From Balaenoptera acutorostrata (lineage: Eukaryota; Chordata; Mammalia; Artiodactyla; Balaenopteridae), in NCBI RefSeq assembly GCF_949987535.1, contig NC_080075.1, positions 59,989,636-60,053,635 on the forward strand: a DNA stretch of 64,000 nucleotides, written 5' to 3'. The notes under the pieces are model-generated. The model searched no databases. It was given only the letters and a program-made list of their open reading frames with translations, and was not told where the DNA came from. The first letter of the stretch is position 1. Every line of letters begins with the position of its first letter. Position numbers and translations under genes: made by a program. Of this stretch, positions 22,921-35,445 are shown one piece after another.

Positions 22921-23532
22921 CAAAAATGGGCAGAAGACCTAAATAGACATTCCTCCAAAGAAGATATACAGATTGCCAACAAACACATGAAAGGATGCTC
23001 AACATCACTAATCATTAGAGAAATGCAAATCAAAACTACAATGAGATATCACCTCACACCAGTCAGAATGGCCATCATCAAAAAATCTACAAACAATAAA
23101 TGCTGGAGAGAGTGTGGAGAAAAGGGAACCCTCTGGCACTGTTGGTGGGAATGTAAATTGATACAGCCACTATGGAGAACAGTATGGAGGTTCCTTAAAA
23201 ACCTAATAATAGAACTACCATATGACCCAGCAATCCCACTACTGGGCATATACCCTGAGAAAACCACAATTAAGAAAGAGTCATGTACCACAATGTTCAT
23301 TGCAGCACTATTTACAATAGCCAGGACATGGAAGCAACCTAAGTGTCCATTGACAGATGAATGGTTAAAGATGTGGCACATATATACAATGGAATATTAC
23401 TCAGCCGTAAGAAGAAATGAAATTGAGTTATTTGCAGTGAGGTGGATAGACCTAGAGACTGTCATACAGAGTGAAGTAAGTCAGAAAGAGAAAAACAAAT
23501 ACTGTATGCTAACACATATATATGGAATCTAA
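22921..23532 (+). pseudogene. ORF2: L1 ORF2p C-terminal fragment, open to its natural stop
   Basis: The ORF2 frame is open from the insertion edge to the natural stop after HIYGI, about 203 codons, with the first in-frame ATG at 22987. It contains the cysteine-rich domain CWREC..HCWWEC, with the C-x3-C-x7-H-x4-C spacing that mammalian ORF2p needs for retrotransposition. The endonuclease and reverse transcriptase are absent, so it cannot act on its own. The open frame reflects a fairly young insertion rather than selection. Confidence 0.9.
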
Positions 23533-23893
23533 AAAACATGGTTCTGAAGAACCTAGGGTCAGGACAGGAATATAGACGCAGACATAGAGAATGGACTTGA
23601 GGACACGGGGAGGGGGAAGGGTAAGCTGGGATGAAGTGAGAGAGTGGCATGGACATATATACACTACCAAAAGTAAAATAGATAGCTAGTGGGAAGCAGC
23701 TGCATAGCACAGGGAGATCAGCTCCGTGCTTTGTGTCCACCTAGAGGGGTGGGATAGGGAGGGTGGGAGGGAGACACAAGAGGGAGGAGAAGTGAGGATA
23801 AATGTACATGTATAGCTGATTCAGTTGGTTATACAGCAGAAACCAACACACCATTGTAAAGCAATTATACTCCAATAAAGATGTTAAAAAAAA
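22921..23893 (+). mobile_element. L1: 5'-truncated L1 insertion
   Basis: Plus-strand L1 fragment that begins inside the C-terminal part of ORF2, runs through the 3'UTR and ends at an AATAAAG-like signal and A-rich tail (23875-23893). Target duplication: aagagttaaggattgtt (22904-22920) and aagaattaagtattgtt (23898-23914), 2 mismatches in 17. Its length of about 970 bp is typical of truncated L1 copies. Confidence 0.95.
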
Positions 23894-23914
23894 GAGAAAG
23901 AATTAAGTATTGTT

Positions 23915-26639
23915 GAGTGTCATTTGTATTCTGTTGCCATTTTTTCCTCCACCATTGAGCAACCGAGATTTTCTAACCTACTCTTATTCCATTTCAGCAG
24001 GATTTATGTTTTCAGAACAATAGTTAAAAAAAGGAACTCAGACTTAATTAAATTGAAAGATGCATTAATTTGATGCATTAGGAAAAAAAGTAGAAGACTA
24101 GATATTCTATCTTTACTACCTGTAATTCATCTTTTTTATCCCAAAAGAATCATTTTTTTTTGTACTTCCATTTTTATCTTTTAAGTTTATAAAGTGAATA
24201 CTTAATATGAAGCTTATAGGTTACTCCCAAAGCCTCCTTTTCTTCTTAAAATGGATTGTTTAGTTTGGTTTTTTGGATGATGGCTTTGATTTGGAGAAAA
24301 AAAGGCCATGGTACGGAGAGAAGTCAACATTTCTTTACTTCTTTACTTCCCCCCATCCTGAGGAAGCATCTCAAAAATGAGTGCCCTTGTCACAAGGTGG
24401 AGACACTGCAAGATAATTTCAAATGATACTATTAATTGCGTGTAGTTGATGATTACATACTTGATGGGAAAAATTATTTGTTTGATTTGGAGCTTTTAGA
24501 CTGCAAAGGCTTGAAAGATTCATAGAACCATTTGATTTTTAGATTTAGTGCATGGCTGGCATTGTGGAAAACTGTTCATATATATTTATTTCCTAACATC
24601 TCTGGAAGAGATACTCCTTGAAAAACAGACTTTATGTTGTGTTCAGCAAATCTCGTACGTGAATAACTAACGTGGACTCTAGTACAGGGTTTATTATTCT
24701 TTTTCTAGGAAACAATGGCAGAAAGTAAGGATTGCTTCCTGCTGAAAGAGTGACATAGCAGACAGGTTTCATGCCCTTTGAACTGATCCCAGCCCAGGGC
24801 TCAGAGTTCAAAGAAAACATCAATATCAATTTGTGGGACCTGCATCATGAAAATGAATGGATTCCTGCTAAAAAAGTGAAAATCCTGATAGAGTACAAAT
24901 TATTTCAAATTGTCCTCACTTCAGTAGGCAGTATAATTAGGAATTTTTGAGTCTTGGGTTTCTACTTTGTAGCCTATTCCATCTTGCAAGTTCTAATACT
25001 AGAACATTCCCTTAATCTTGGTATCTGACTTACGTCCTGATAATACCCTATTCAACATGGTGACCTTGATGCCCGTTCAATAGTACCGTCACCTCGCATG
25101 TCTGTAATGGAGCAATCACATGTGTGAATTAATGCATTAGTTCTTAATTTGCACTTAAGGAGAAATCAAGGACCTCATAAATTCAGTCCAGTCTATAGCC
25201 CGTTGCATACAGGAACTTAATCTTGGCCAGTGGCTTAAGTTCTGAGTCAAAGCTTTCTCATCCTTAAACTGCATCAGTTTTCCTAGAAGGCCAATGTTAT
25301 TTCTCCCTCCTCAGTGAGAAAGATAACAAAAGAACAATCATCTCTTAACTTCTGCTCTTAAATTGAAAAGGGAGATGTCCCCATTCTCCCACAACACCTC
25401 ACCCTGAGATAGAAAAGTTGCAAATCATATGATGTACCTAGTGATAAGTTCTTGGCTGTAATAGATCAGTATGGCTCACAGCATCTCTCATTGGCTGTAG
25501 TTCTCATAGGGCTGGGCAGCTGAGTGGAGCCTGTTTCCATTGGCAGTGGCTCTCCTGGTGCTCTGTTCCCTCTACTGTTGGCCAGCTCAGAGTGGCTTTC
25601 TCCTCCCTACCCACTAGAATGTTATTTATAGTAGTGCCCCTTCTGAGGAACCATTTCCTTAAAAATGAAATCTTTCCAGACACTCTTGAGATGTACTGGG
25701 GAAGTATATCTCTCTATCAAGGAAATAAGATATTTACTTAGAAGAAATAGAAATTCCATTAAAATAGTGTAAGGGTATTTTATTATGAAGAAAGAGGGAT
25801 ATTTCAGAGAAACAAAATCACAATGTACAACTGAACATCAAGAAAAATCAGACCCAAGAGCAGAGGTGCCAGCAAAAACCAAGAAACTTTCCTCCCTTAC
25901 GCCCTCTACTTTCATAGGCTGTCCTTTGCTACAGATGCAGTCTTGTTGGTCATCAGTATACATTGTCTGAGCATGGTTGCCCCAGCTTCAAAGTTTATGA
26001 GAATATCTAGATCCAGAGGCTATTTCCAACTGCTTTCCAATGTATTTGTCTTAGTTTGAAACCCTGAGAAGAGAGAATAAGTCTCGGCCCACAGACCAGA
26101 GGTCTGAGCCTTAGCTTCGTCTGTTGTGGTCAGGGTTGGTAGAACGTGATAGAAACATGGCGTCAGGGTCCAATCCTATTAACTGAGGCTGTCAGTGGGA
26201 ATGGCAGTTTACCGAAAAGAAAATGTAGTATAGACAAGCTTGCTGCTTGAAGTGTGTACTCGAACTGTAGTTTAGTGTTCTGATCCTTGGTGCCTGTTAA
26301 TTATTTTATTTCAAAGAGGGACTTACATCTGGTGAGTTTCATTTGCCTTAGAGAGTATGCCTAACTGGTCAAGGTTGCTAAGTTGTCCTCATCCTTCTGT
26401 CATTTGGATATGAAGAGATCTTGGCAAGAGCTCCAAATTTCTGTTCAAACATTCGATCCATAGGGTCAAGGACACTTCCATTTAAGGCCAGGTTGTCCCA
26501 AAGTAAATATGCAAACAGAATTATAATAAACAACCAGGTTAGGTCTGTAAGGAATTCATAGTTATACAGCTTGATATCAGATTTTCTGCCTCAACATACT
26601 AGAGGTATAATTACTACCTTCTTCTGAGCATACCAAAGG
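23915..26639. other. Long unique stretch, no recognised gene
   Basis: 2.7 kb without long open frames or repeat signatures I can name. A small open frame at 25785-25970 has no domain. If the window is intronic, this is the kind of stretch where a conserved enhancer could lie, but nothing in a single sequence shows it. Confidence 0.4.
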
Positions 26640-27355
26640 AAATGGTATTTATTTCCTAGGGCTGCTGTAACAAAGTGTCACAAACAGCATGGCTTAAAAC
26701 ATCAGGAATTTATTGCCTTACAGTTCTGGAGGCTGAAATCAAGGTATTAGCATGGTTGGTTCCTTTTGGAGGCACTGAGAGAGTGCAATGGACTGCATTG
26801 TATACCCCGCCCCCTAATTCATATATTGAAGCCCTAATCCCCAATGTGACTACATGCATATATAGGGTCTTTAGAAGGAAATTAAGATTAAAGGAAGTCA
26901 TCAGGGTAGAGCCCCAATCCCGTAGAACTGATGGCTTTATAAGAAGAGGAAGAGAGAGAGAGATTTTAGATTTCCCAGCCTCCAGAACTGTGAGAAAAAA
27001 TTCCGTTGTTTAAGCCATCCAGTCTATGGTATGTTGTCATGGCAGCCCAAGCAGACTAATCCAGGGAGATTTCTGTTTCTTGCTTTTCTCTTAGCTTTAG
27101 CATTTGCTGACAATCATTGGTACTGTTGGTTTGTAGATATATCACTCCAGTCTCTGCCTTTATCATCATGTGGTGTGTTTCTGTCCCTCTCTTCAGACAA
27201 GGATACTGGTCATTGGATTATTGTTCACCCTAATTCAGTATGACCTCATCTTAACTTGATTACATCTGCAAAGATCCTGTTTTCAAATAAAGTCACATTC
27301 ACAGGTACCGAAGGTTAGGACTTACGCATATCTTCTTAGCAGAGACAACCTACAA
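26640..27355 (+). mobile_element. Old LTR-type retroelement split by a second LTR
   Basis: Left part (26640-26783): ggctgctgtaacaaagtgtc, then acagttctggaggctgaaat. Right part (27064-27355): ctgcaaagatcctgttttc, then aataaagtcacattcacagg. Together these follow the order of a common mammalian LTR-class repeat of roughly 440 bp. Exact family not assigned. Confidence 0.6.
26784..27063 (+). mobile_element. MaLR-type solo LTR (MLT/MST/THE group)
   Basis: Starts tgcaatggactgcattgtat and ends gcagactaatcca, so it has the tg..ca ends of an LTR. Inside: ttcatatattgaagcccta, aatgtgactacatgc, ggctttataagaagaggaag, cagcctccagaactgtgag, ttgtttaagccatccagtc. Five-bp target duplication gagag (26779-26783) and gggag (27064-27068), 1 mismatch. 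No coding sequence is attached, so it is a solo LTR of an ancient ERVL-MaLR. Confidence 0.8.
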
Positions 27356-27399
27356 CAGAGATCCTGCTTCAAGGGCACATGCATTGCTCTTGTTTGTTC

Positions 27400-28110
27400 G
27401 GAGAGGCAGTCCACCAAGGACCCCCGAATAGGCGAAAATACAAGGCCTAACGTGCTCGAATCCTGAGCCATTTCTGTAGCTGGTCGGGTAAGCAATTAAG
27501 GCAATCCCAATGCCATGACTATCACATGACCGCTCTGCTCGGGGGAGGGGGACTGGCTTGTTTACTGCTTGCTATAAAAGTTGCTGAGCCCTTAGCCCTG
27601 AGTTCCTCAACTGCTGGGCAACCCACTGCAAGTGTAGCTGCAATCTAGGACTTCACATCACTCTGTGGGATTTGAGGACAAGGGAGATGGTGCTACCATG
27701 CTGATACTGCTGCTTGTCTGCTGTGCCGTGAGTTACAAACTCTCTTTCTCTGATCCACTGTCTCATTGTTTACTTTTTAAAAAAAATTTATTTATTTATT
27801 TTTGGCTGTGTTGGGTCTTCGTTTCTGTGCGAGGGCTCTCTCTAGTTGCGGCAAGCGGGGGCCACTCTTCATCGCGGTGCGCGGGCCTCTCACTATCGCG
27901 GCCTCTCTTGTTGCGGAGCACAGGCTCCAGATGCGCAGGCTCAGTAATTGTGGCTCATGGGCCCAGTTGCTCCGCGGCATGTAGGATCTTCCCAGACCAG
28001 GGCTCGAACCCGTGTCCCCTGCATTGGCAGGCAGATTCTCAACCACTGCCCCACCAGGGAAGCCCTCATTGTTTACTTTTGACAACTATGGTGTTATGGC
28101 AGGCCAACCT
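27400..28110 (+). promoter_or_regulatory. TATA-bearing LTR-like segment, split by a SINE
   Basis: A G+C-richer block with a clear TATA motif, tgctataaaagttgct (about 27570-27585), then agttcctcaactgctggg. Downstream comes cgtgagttacaaactctc, which fits an LTR R/U5 region, and continues after the SINE as gacaactatggtgttatgg. The pattern (TATA, about 170 bp, U5-like end) resembles an endogenous-retrovirus LTR. I cannot fix its outer ends or family, and no internal viral genes are present. It could also be a unique promoter. Confidence 0.4.
27778..28065 (-). mobile_element. CHR-type tRNA-derived SINE
   Basis: Minus-strand SINE starting gggcttccctggtggggcag at 28065. Perfect 15-bp target duplication tcattgtttactttt at 27763-27777 and 28066-28080. 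B-box-like ggttcgagccc present. Tail aaataaataaatttttttaa in minus reading. Confidence 0.95.
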
Positions 28111-28440
28111 TCTTGTGTGCTTCTTCATCTCCTTTGGAATCTTGCTACTCCTTGCCATCCTCGACGAGACTGGAGTTCTTCCCTCCTACTGGGCTTCTTC
28201 TTTCCTGCCATTCACTCCTTTTGCATTCTGAGCCTTTACATACACCATTTCTCCACCCAGGATGCCCTCTCCTAGGGCGCTCATGGAGTCCTACACTTAG
28301 AAGGGCCCCGCACTAGCTTTAATGCTCTGCTCTTCCTGTCGTGAGTTCTTAAGTTTGGAATAAGGGGCTCAGCATTCTTATTTTCTACTGGGTCCCACAA
28401 ATTATGTAGCTGGTCTTGCCTTCTTTTTGGTCAGGTTATG
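28111..28440. repeat. Probable old repeat, unclassified
   Basis: Phrases such as gggccccgcactagc and tactgggtcccacaaatta are common in old mammalian interspersed repeats. I cannot name the family or its ends. Confidence 0.3.
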
Positions 28441-31400
28441 GATTTTTCAAGGCTCAGCTTAGAAATAATGCTTGATTGCCTCTCCTCCCCTGTTTCTTGC
28501 TCTTGTTCTACTTGCTAGACAGATTTGCAGCTGTCCTATGGAAATCATATTCATTTTAATTCTAAAGGCCTCAGCTGGCAAAAATCCAAAGGTAAAAGAA
28601 ATCCGCTTGCTTATGAGGCATATGTCTGTTTTCTTCCATATTAAGAAATCTTCACCATGAACTCAGGCACCTCTCAACACATGAATACATACTCAAGTGA
28701 AGAAGGGGTCTTGCTAAGGTGTAAAGGCTGAATACCTAGGAGGGATCAATGCTTCACTTTATTCACTGGCAGAAACTCTACATTTAGATCAAAGACAGTG
28801 TTATGCATTTTCTACATCTTACTTATTTCTATAATTTATCATTTTGATATACATATTTTTTACCTTTTAAAGTTCTATTTGCAGCTATTTTCTTTTCTAC
28901 GCCAATCTACCACCAACTTGTGTTTTACACTGGGTCTGCCCACCATGACTTGGGGAGTGTCTTGTTGGATGATTCGATTGCTTAAACTTAGTTTTGCTAG
29001 GCTTGTTCTGAGGACCAGCGTACACCTTTGGCACCCAGGCACGGAAGTATGGTCCACGGATCTTTTTGCATTAGTGAACAGAAGAATGAGGCAGCTGTGC
29101 ACTGCTTATAAAACTGTGGCCATCACTTACATAATGAGAGGAAAAAACCGACACTTGCCAAAATGTGAAAGACCTGACAAGGGGAAAAATAAATTGTTAA
29201 TAAACCAACTGGATTGGAAGATATGATTATTCAAAATGACCAGGTTTGTAGGTTGTAGAAATCCTGATAATTATTCTTGTTAACTTTGCCTTAACTAATA
29301 TGAGTTTACTCACAACATGCATTGTGAGGTGAAGCAACCTACTTCTACTCTACTTTATAACATTAGTGATGTAAGCTGTTCCCAGCATCACTGTTTTCTG
29401 AAGGGATACAATGGGATACCTCTAGCATTATAAATTTACTTCAAATAATGAAGGCGTTTGAAAAAAAAGATAACACCCACACTCTTTATCTTTTATGGAA
29501 TATTCCTTGTAGACTATTTGATAAACTTCTTACTGAGTGACTTAGTATATCTATGGAAACTTATAAAGAGTACATTTTTAGTTTTAAACTTCATACAAAG
29601 GTATTCCAAGCTCGGTATACTTTATGCCAATTGCTGTTGGCATTTTATGCTTCCATATATATATATTTTAACTGGCTCCTGATGTTCTTAGCATTTTACT
29701 TTCAAAACTTTCTTGTAGGTACCAATTTGACTTCCTTTTTTTCTGCTTTAGTAACACTGGGTTTCTGTTTTAAATAGGACCCACTAGAAAGAGGGAACTG
29801 GAAATTTTAGCAGTTGGGAACCTCTGTGTGAAAAGAATCACATGCTCTCTGTCTAGCACTTTTGTTCCATGAGAATGTTATTACCTTCCCTTTCTCGCTT
29901 CACTTCCACCTCCCTGTGTCCCAATGAGGCTGGTGAATAAGTTGATAAGGTTTTCACTGTGTTCTTTCTAGGGGAATTGAATGCTCCCAATGCATAATGA
30001 CAAAGTGATGAACTTGATACACCAGTTGTGCCTTTTCTGTATAGGTGTGGAAAGAATTTCTGTTGATGTACGTTTTCACCTTTTGGGGATTCTGAGCTTC
30101 AGTAACCTGAATTCATTTCTCTTGAATGTGACATTTAGAGTCGGTATTGTACCTGTTGCAGCTCCACAAGTAAGAATAATCTGGCTTATTTAATTGTTAG
30201 CTTTTACTTTGACACATGCACAGAATAAATTTGGCATCATTAAAGTCGCTTTTGAAGTAACAAATGTCAAATGAGATTCCTGGAATCCCCAAAAGTAGCC
30301 ATGAAAATAAACATTTATTAGTTATTTCTCTATGAACTAAATATAGTTTGTTTGGGCCTTGAAGAAATCCGAATACAGGAAAGTAAATAGTTCAATAGTA
30401 ATCAGCGTGTGACCCATAATATTTGAACAACAAACACGCATTGATCACTTTCGCCAAAGCATCATTGTTATAAGAGAGATATTATGGAAACAACTTGTGA
30501 GCATTTGACCAGCTACCCACTCTTGTGGGCTGAGAATATATGTAAGTTTAAGAAAATGCTAATAAATTTGAAAGTGAAACGTGGCTAAATCATAGCTCTT
30601 GGTTGGACTTGAGACCCCACATAGCCCAGGCCATCTCTCTGTATCCAGATTAGATCTGAAACCCTGTGGTTTGGAGAAGCCACTTAGTTATATGTTTTAG
30701 TACCCAGTAGTGGCTATTCTCAGGAAGCTTTTTTATTATACCAAATTGCATTTCCCAGAGTTATGCACTAAATAGAAAGACGTTGCAGCAGATCAGAGCC
30801 TCTTTATGGGACAGTCCTTTCTATAACCAAGGGACTGATTATGTCTATCTGCAAAGAGTCAATTGAAAATGTAGAATATCTGCTTTCTACTTCTTTTCTA
30901 CTATGAAAACAAGCTGTGATTCGTTTGCTGTGGTTCACATTCTTTAAGTTTCACTTTGAAAATGGAAATTTCTATTTTTCTTTTCTCCTAATGGTACAGT
31001 GCAAACTAATATTTTACTTTATATTGATTCTCACTAAAGAATTTCAATATTTTGTCCCAGGGTGGTCATTTAAACTAGAAAACTTGTCAGCAGTTTTTGT
31101 GAACTTGTTCATCATGACTGCGTGTGCTTGACTAAAAAAATTTGCTTTTACATTTGTGCTTGCTTTTCTGAAATAATTTTCTATTTTAAAAAATCTTTAA
31201 ATTCCATAATGTCAACACTGTCTAAGATCACATTATTTAAAGGAATTTTAATATATTGCCCGATAGAACCAGATCATTAAAAAGATGACACTGCAGTCTT
31301 TTGAAATATATGTAAATTATATTTCATAATCCTACATAATGTCAAAGTGAGCTGATTTAGTCAAGATGGCACTTACATTAGCTTAGATTGAGTCCCATTT

Positions 31401-32602
31401 TGTAAATAACAGCAATTCATTTTGTCACTAGGGGAATTTGCTGTCAGGGATTTTGAAATTATCTTTGTTTAGCCAGCAAAGTAAAAGAGCTTGGCATGCA
31501 ATCAGATAATTGAAATGCAATGTGAATAATGTCCCCAAAGAACTGTAAAAGCATGGGAGAAGGAGTTGCTAATATAGTAAGTCATTGCCCACCCCCAAAA
31601 AATTTCTCCTGAAATATCCCTAATAGGTGAGGTGAATCAATAAACACAGTCAGAGAAACTTGGTTGATACAAAAATGAAATACTTTGAAATCTCAAGTTT
31701 AATTTTTAAAAATCATTTATATTTTGCAGTATGCTGTACTTCGTAGTATGTCCACATTTGTTTAAATAAAAACATTTTTCTATTGCTATCAAGACAAGGC
31801 TTGATTCTCTAGGAATTTGCATCATTATTTATCCTATGGTTATACATACTTTTTTTGGTTTAACCCTTGTACCCAGGAGTGCTTAGCACACTAATTTAAG
31901 AAATGGGTATAAAAATAAGTCTTGGATCCAGGCAGTTAAAACTCAGGCAAGATCTAGGTAGCTGAGGTCACAGTAAGAGAAAATTCTAAATAAAAAGTAT
32001 GGACTTTAACAGGAAGTAGCCTCTTACTAGGAATCCAGACTTTTTCTCATCCAGGAACTGGTTCCTGTGAAAGTAGCTGCTGATCTCCAAGCTTGGCTAG
32101 CCAACGAGGACACTCACGCCTGCTGGGGAAGATCATAATAGTTAACCTTGGGACATCAGAGTAAGAGGCAATGCCCAGTCACCTTTAGTCACCTGAGATA
32201 ATTGCTCTGTATCAGTTTAGAGGGAGAGACAGAGACAAGAGAGACTATGTTATAATATGAACAGGCCTAGAGAGGGCATTGGCTTTACAGCTACAGTCAC
32301 CTTTATTTTAGGGTACCAAGTACTTTTTTCAGGAATAATCTTTTTAAATGCTTTATTATCTAGGTTCAACGGTAGTTTTATCAACAGTAAAATTTTAAAA
32401 TTAAATTTTCAAAAGGTTATAATTGACAGAGTAAACATGTAGTAGGTACAAGTTATCATGGGTTCTGAAGTTGTGAAGTATGTGTATTCCAAGTGGAAAT
32501 GCAATTGTTTAACTGAATTTCACACCCAAAATACTTGTCATTATTCTTTTTATCAGCAAAACACCCAGTGAGCCTGACTTCATGGAATATAATTCTTGAG
32601 TT
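28441..32602. other. 4.2-kb unique AT-rich stretch
   Basis: No recognisable gene, tRNA or repeat family. Open frames up to 142 residues (28798-29226, plus) are composed of biased, domain-free sequence and have no support as exons. This is the longest nearly repeat-free stretch in the window. Confidence 0.45.
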
Positions 32603-32616
32603 AGAAATATAGGCTT

Positions 32617-32872
32617 GGGCTTCCCTGGTGGCGCAGTGGTTGAGAGTCTGCCTGCCAATGCAGGGGACGCGGGTTCGCGCCCTGGTCTGGGAAGATCCCA
32701 CATGCCACGGAGCAACTAGGCCCGTGAGCCACAATTACTGAGCCTGCGCGTCTGGAGCCTGTGCTCTGAAACAAGAGAGGCCGCGATAATGAGAGGCCCA
32801 CGCACCGCGATGAAGAGAGGCCCCCACTTGCCGCAACTAGAGCCCTCGCACAGAAACGAAGACCCAACACAG

Positions 32873-32907
<35 letters not shown>

Positions 32908-32924
32908 ATTTAAAAAAAAAAAAA
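32617..32924 (+). mobile_element. CHR-type tRNA-derived SINE with (ATCA)n tail
   Basis: The only plus-strand standard-length copy. Starts gggcttccctggtggcgcag, A-box-like tggcgcagtggt, B-box-like gggttcgcgccc. The tail is about eight atca units (32873-32904) then ataaaattt and an A run. Perfect 16-bp target duplication agaaatataggcttgg at 32603-32618 and 32925-32940; the last two bases overlap the SINE start, so the edge is ambiguous by 2 bp. Confidence 0.96.
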
Positions 32925-33074
32925 AGAAATATAGGCTTGGTCAGAAAGCAGTGAGTGATGGGAAAACATAATACTTCAGTTCCTCAGTTGACATTTAGGA
33001 TTTGGTTTGCTTTTAAATGTACTTGATCGCTAAAACTGAATACTTTTTTTTCCTATTAAAATAAGCATAGTTAG

Positions 33075-33240
33075 TACTTTAGAATTAAAAGGAATTTAGA
33101 GATAAGTTAATCTTACATTTAATGGATGAGGAAACTAAGGCCAGTGGACTTTATGTGACTTGTTTAAGGTGACACAGCTATTTGACAGTAGAACTTGGAC
33201 TTGAAGCAAGTATTCTGATTCCTCCTTCCATATCATGGTG
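33075..33240 (-). repeat. MIR remnant
   Basis: Reads acatttaatggatgaggaaa, ctaaggccag, ttaaggtgacacagcta, agtagaacttggacttgaag in reverse MIR order. Confidence 0.65.
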
Positions 33241-34929
33241 CCATACGTTTATCCTGGATGAGGAACCACTTGATTTATAGAGTGAAAGAGAAAAATGTGT
33301 AATGACAGATCCAGGCAACCTTCTGAATACTTCAGCTAGCTTTGCTTCTATTTCTCTGAATTATCAAGATCATTGTCAGGCAAACTTCAAACAAGATTTT
33401 CAAACCATTCTACCCTACCATCTTGATAATGACAGAGCCATTGAAGAAAATAATATTTTGCAAATGAATGTAGTTTTTTTTAAATGCCAGTCTTTCTTCT
33501 TTTAGATAGTTGGAATAATGGAACAATAGCATTAATTTCTCAAGAAAGTGCTACTTTTTTCTGTGTGGTGACTATTCACATTACTGATTAAAGAATTTTC
33601 ACTCATATCACCTAGTGATACCCTAGTGTGTTATAATGCAGATTTTCTCTGTAGTCCTTGTAGACTGTCATAAGATTTTGCAAAACTGCAGAGAAACTCT
33701 TTTCCCCATTGTCTCCTGGGGAAGTTTATCACCACTTACAAGCCAGTGCACAGTAACACACTTGGATTATGGCTGTACCAACCTTATGGCGGCATTGTCT
33801 CAATTGGGGTCCTGAAAGTTAGTAATGGGGATTTGTAAGCTACTTTCAGTATTTTAGAAAGCCTAATGGAAATTGAAGATTTGTAAACTTGCATATACTG
33901 ACTAAAATGCCAAGCAGGTTCTTTGCTTTTGTATGGAGTTGCATTAACTCAGGGTGATTATTCATGCTCATCGGTGGTTCTGATTGGCAGCCAACAAAGG
34001 CTTTTGATGAATAAAGATAGGGAAAGGAATAAATTAATATGTAATGAATGTAATTTTTTTACTAGACAGTGATCTCCAAAATATAGGTGATAAAGACATC
34101 ATAGATGAGAATCATAGGAATAGTAAATCTGTCTATCAAAAAAGTATGTAAGACCATATTTTATCCCATACACAAAATAATAGAGCTCTGCTTTTCTACT
34201 TCAATTTTGCCTCTATAGAATCTTTAAGATATTTTTATTTCGAAGATGAATATACTCTTAATTGAGTTCAATGGTATATTTAAAATGATTTAAAGTAGTT
34301 GACATTGTAGTAAGTAAAAGTTACTATGAAGGCATTTATAGCCTCTGTTTCAAATTCCAGAAAATCATATTCTCACAGGTAATAGATGATCAGAGGAACA
34401 AAAATGGACATTCTTCCTGCCCTGAATTCATTTCCTTTAAAAGGTAGCTTCTTTAATGTACTCATTTCGATGCTGTCACTGATACAAATTCCTTGTTCTC
34501 AGAATTTTAAGGGAGTGGTTCCTTGATTCTCTTCTGGTTAGTTCCTGATCCTTGCCCACTTATTCTAACACCCACAATCCTCCAAGTTTAAAAACATGGT
34601 TAACTAAAAGAGATGCTTCTATAAGACTCCTTAGTACTGACTCTTATTCCCATTCTGTGTTTAAATTCCTGGATTTCTGCTTTAGTTTTCTGTGCTACCT
34701 TCTTTGCATGTCAAGATACTTCTGTGTGCATATATTCAAAATCTGAGCAGATGTTCCTCTGTTCTTATCTTTTAATATTCTACATTAGAATGTTAATATT
34801 ACATCTCAAATGTTAACATTTTCATTATAAATATATTCATCTGTTCTCATATCATTTGATTGACTGGTGGTATTAGCTGCTAAACATTAGCACATTTAAT
34901 ATTTTTATTTGTAATTTTCCATCATATGC
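33241..34929. other. No recognised feature
   Basis: AT-rich, unique-looking; nothing supportable. Confidence 0.4.
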
Positions 34930-35440
34930 TGATGGCAGAGGTTCAGTGTTGTGGTTCCTCTATTGCTCTCTTTGTGCTGCCTCCTGAGTGTCACCCTTGG
35001 CTTCTCCCTTTCTCTCACCCACTCATCTCCAGTACCTCACTAAGTCCTGTGGATCCTCTCTCATAAATGTCCCTCAAGTATGTTCTCTTCTCTCCATCCC
35101 ACCATCTCCATGCTAGCATCTCATACTTGGAGTACTGAAATAGTTTCCTTCCAACTTCATCTTGTGCTTCTACTCTTTTCTCTCTTTGATCTAGTCTCCA
35201 TACTGTAGTTATTAGAAGATTTCCTTTGCAGATCACCTTCCACTGACTTTTCATTGCCTTTTCCATAATGCTCAAACTCTTTTTGTGGCTGACGTCGTCT
35301 CCTGCCTCATCTGTTATTTTACCTTGCTCTTTCTGCTCTAGCTTTATAAGATTTCTGCTAGTTCCTCACACATGTGTGAATCCATCGTCCCCCTCTTTAC
35401 CAGGCAAATTCCTACTCATATTTCTGGGTTCATCTTCATC
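34930..35440 (+). repeat. L2 LINE fragment
   Basis: Pyrimidine-rich L2 phrasing: gtttccttccaacttcatc, agatcaccttccactgac, tttcattgccttttccataa, tgctcaaactctttttgtgg, then cctgcctcatctgtt. The 3' end is missing where L1 5'UTR sequence begins. Confidence 0.55.
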
Positions 35441-35445
35441 TTCTG

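Noticed and set aside
28798..29226. 142-codon plus-strand open frame in unique DNA
   Set aside because: No recognisable domain, no visible splice or promoter context that supports it, and length is within chance for 64 kb.
32617..32690. tRNA-like A and B boxes
   Set aside because: These belong to the SINE promoter half; no cloverleaf with an acceptor stem of a functional tRNA is present.
32509..32879. Open frames antisense to the SINE at 32617-32924
   Set aside because: Same SINE-derived peptide pattern as in other copies; no gene.
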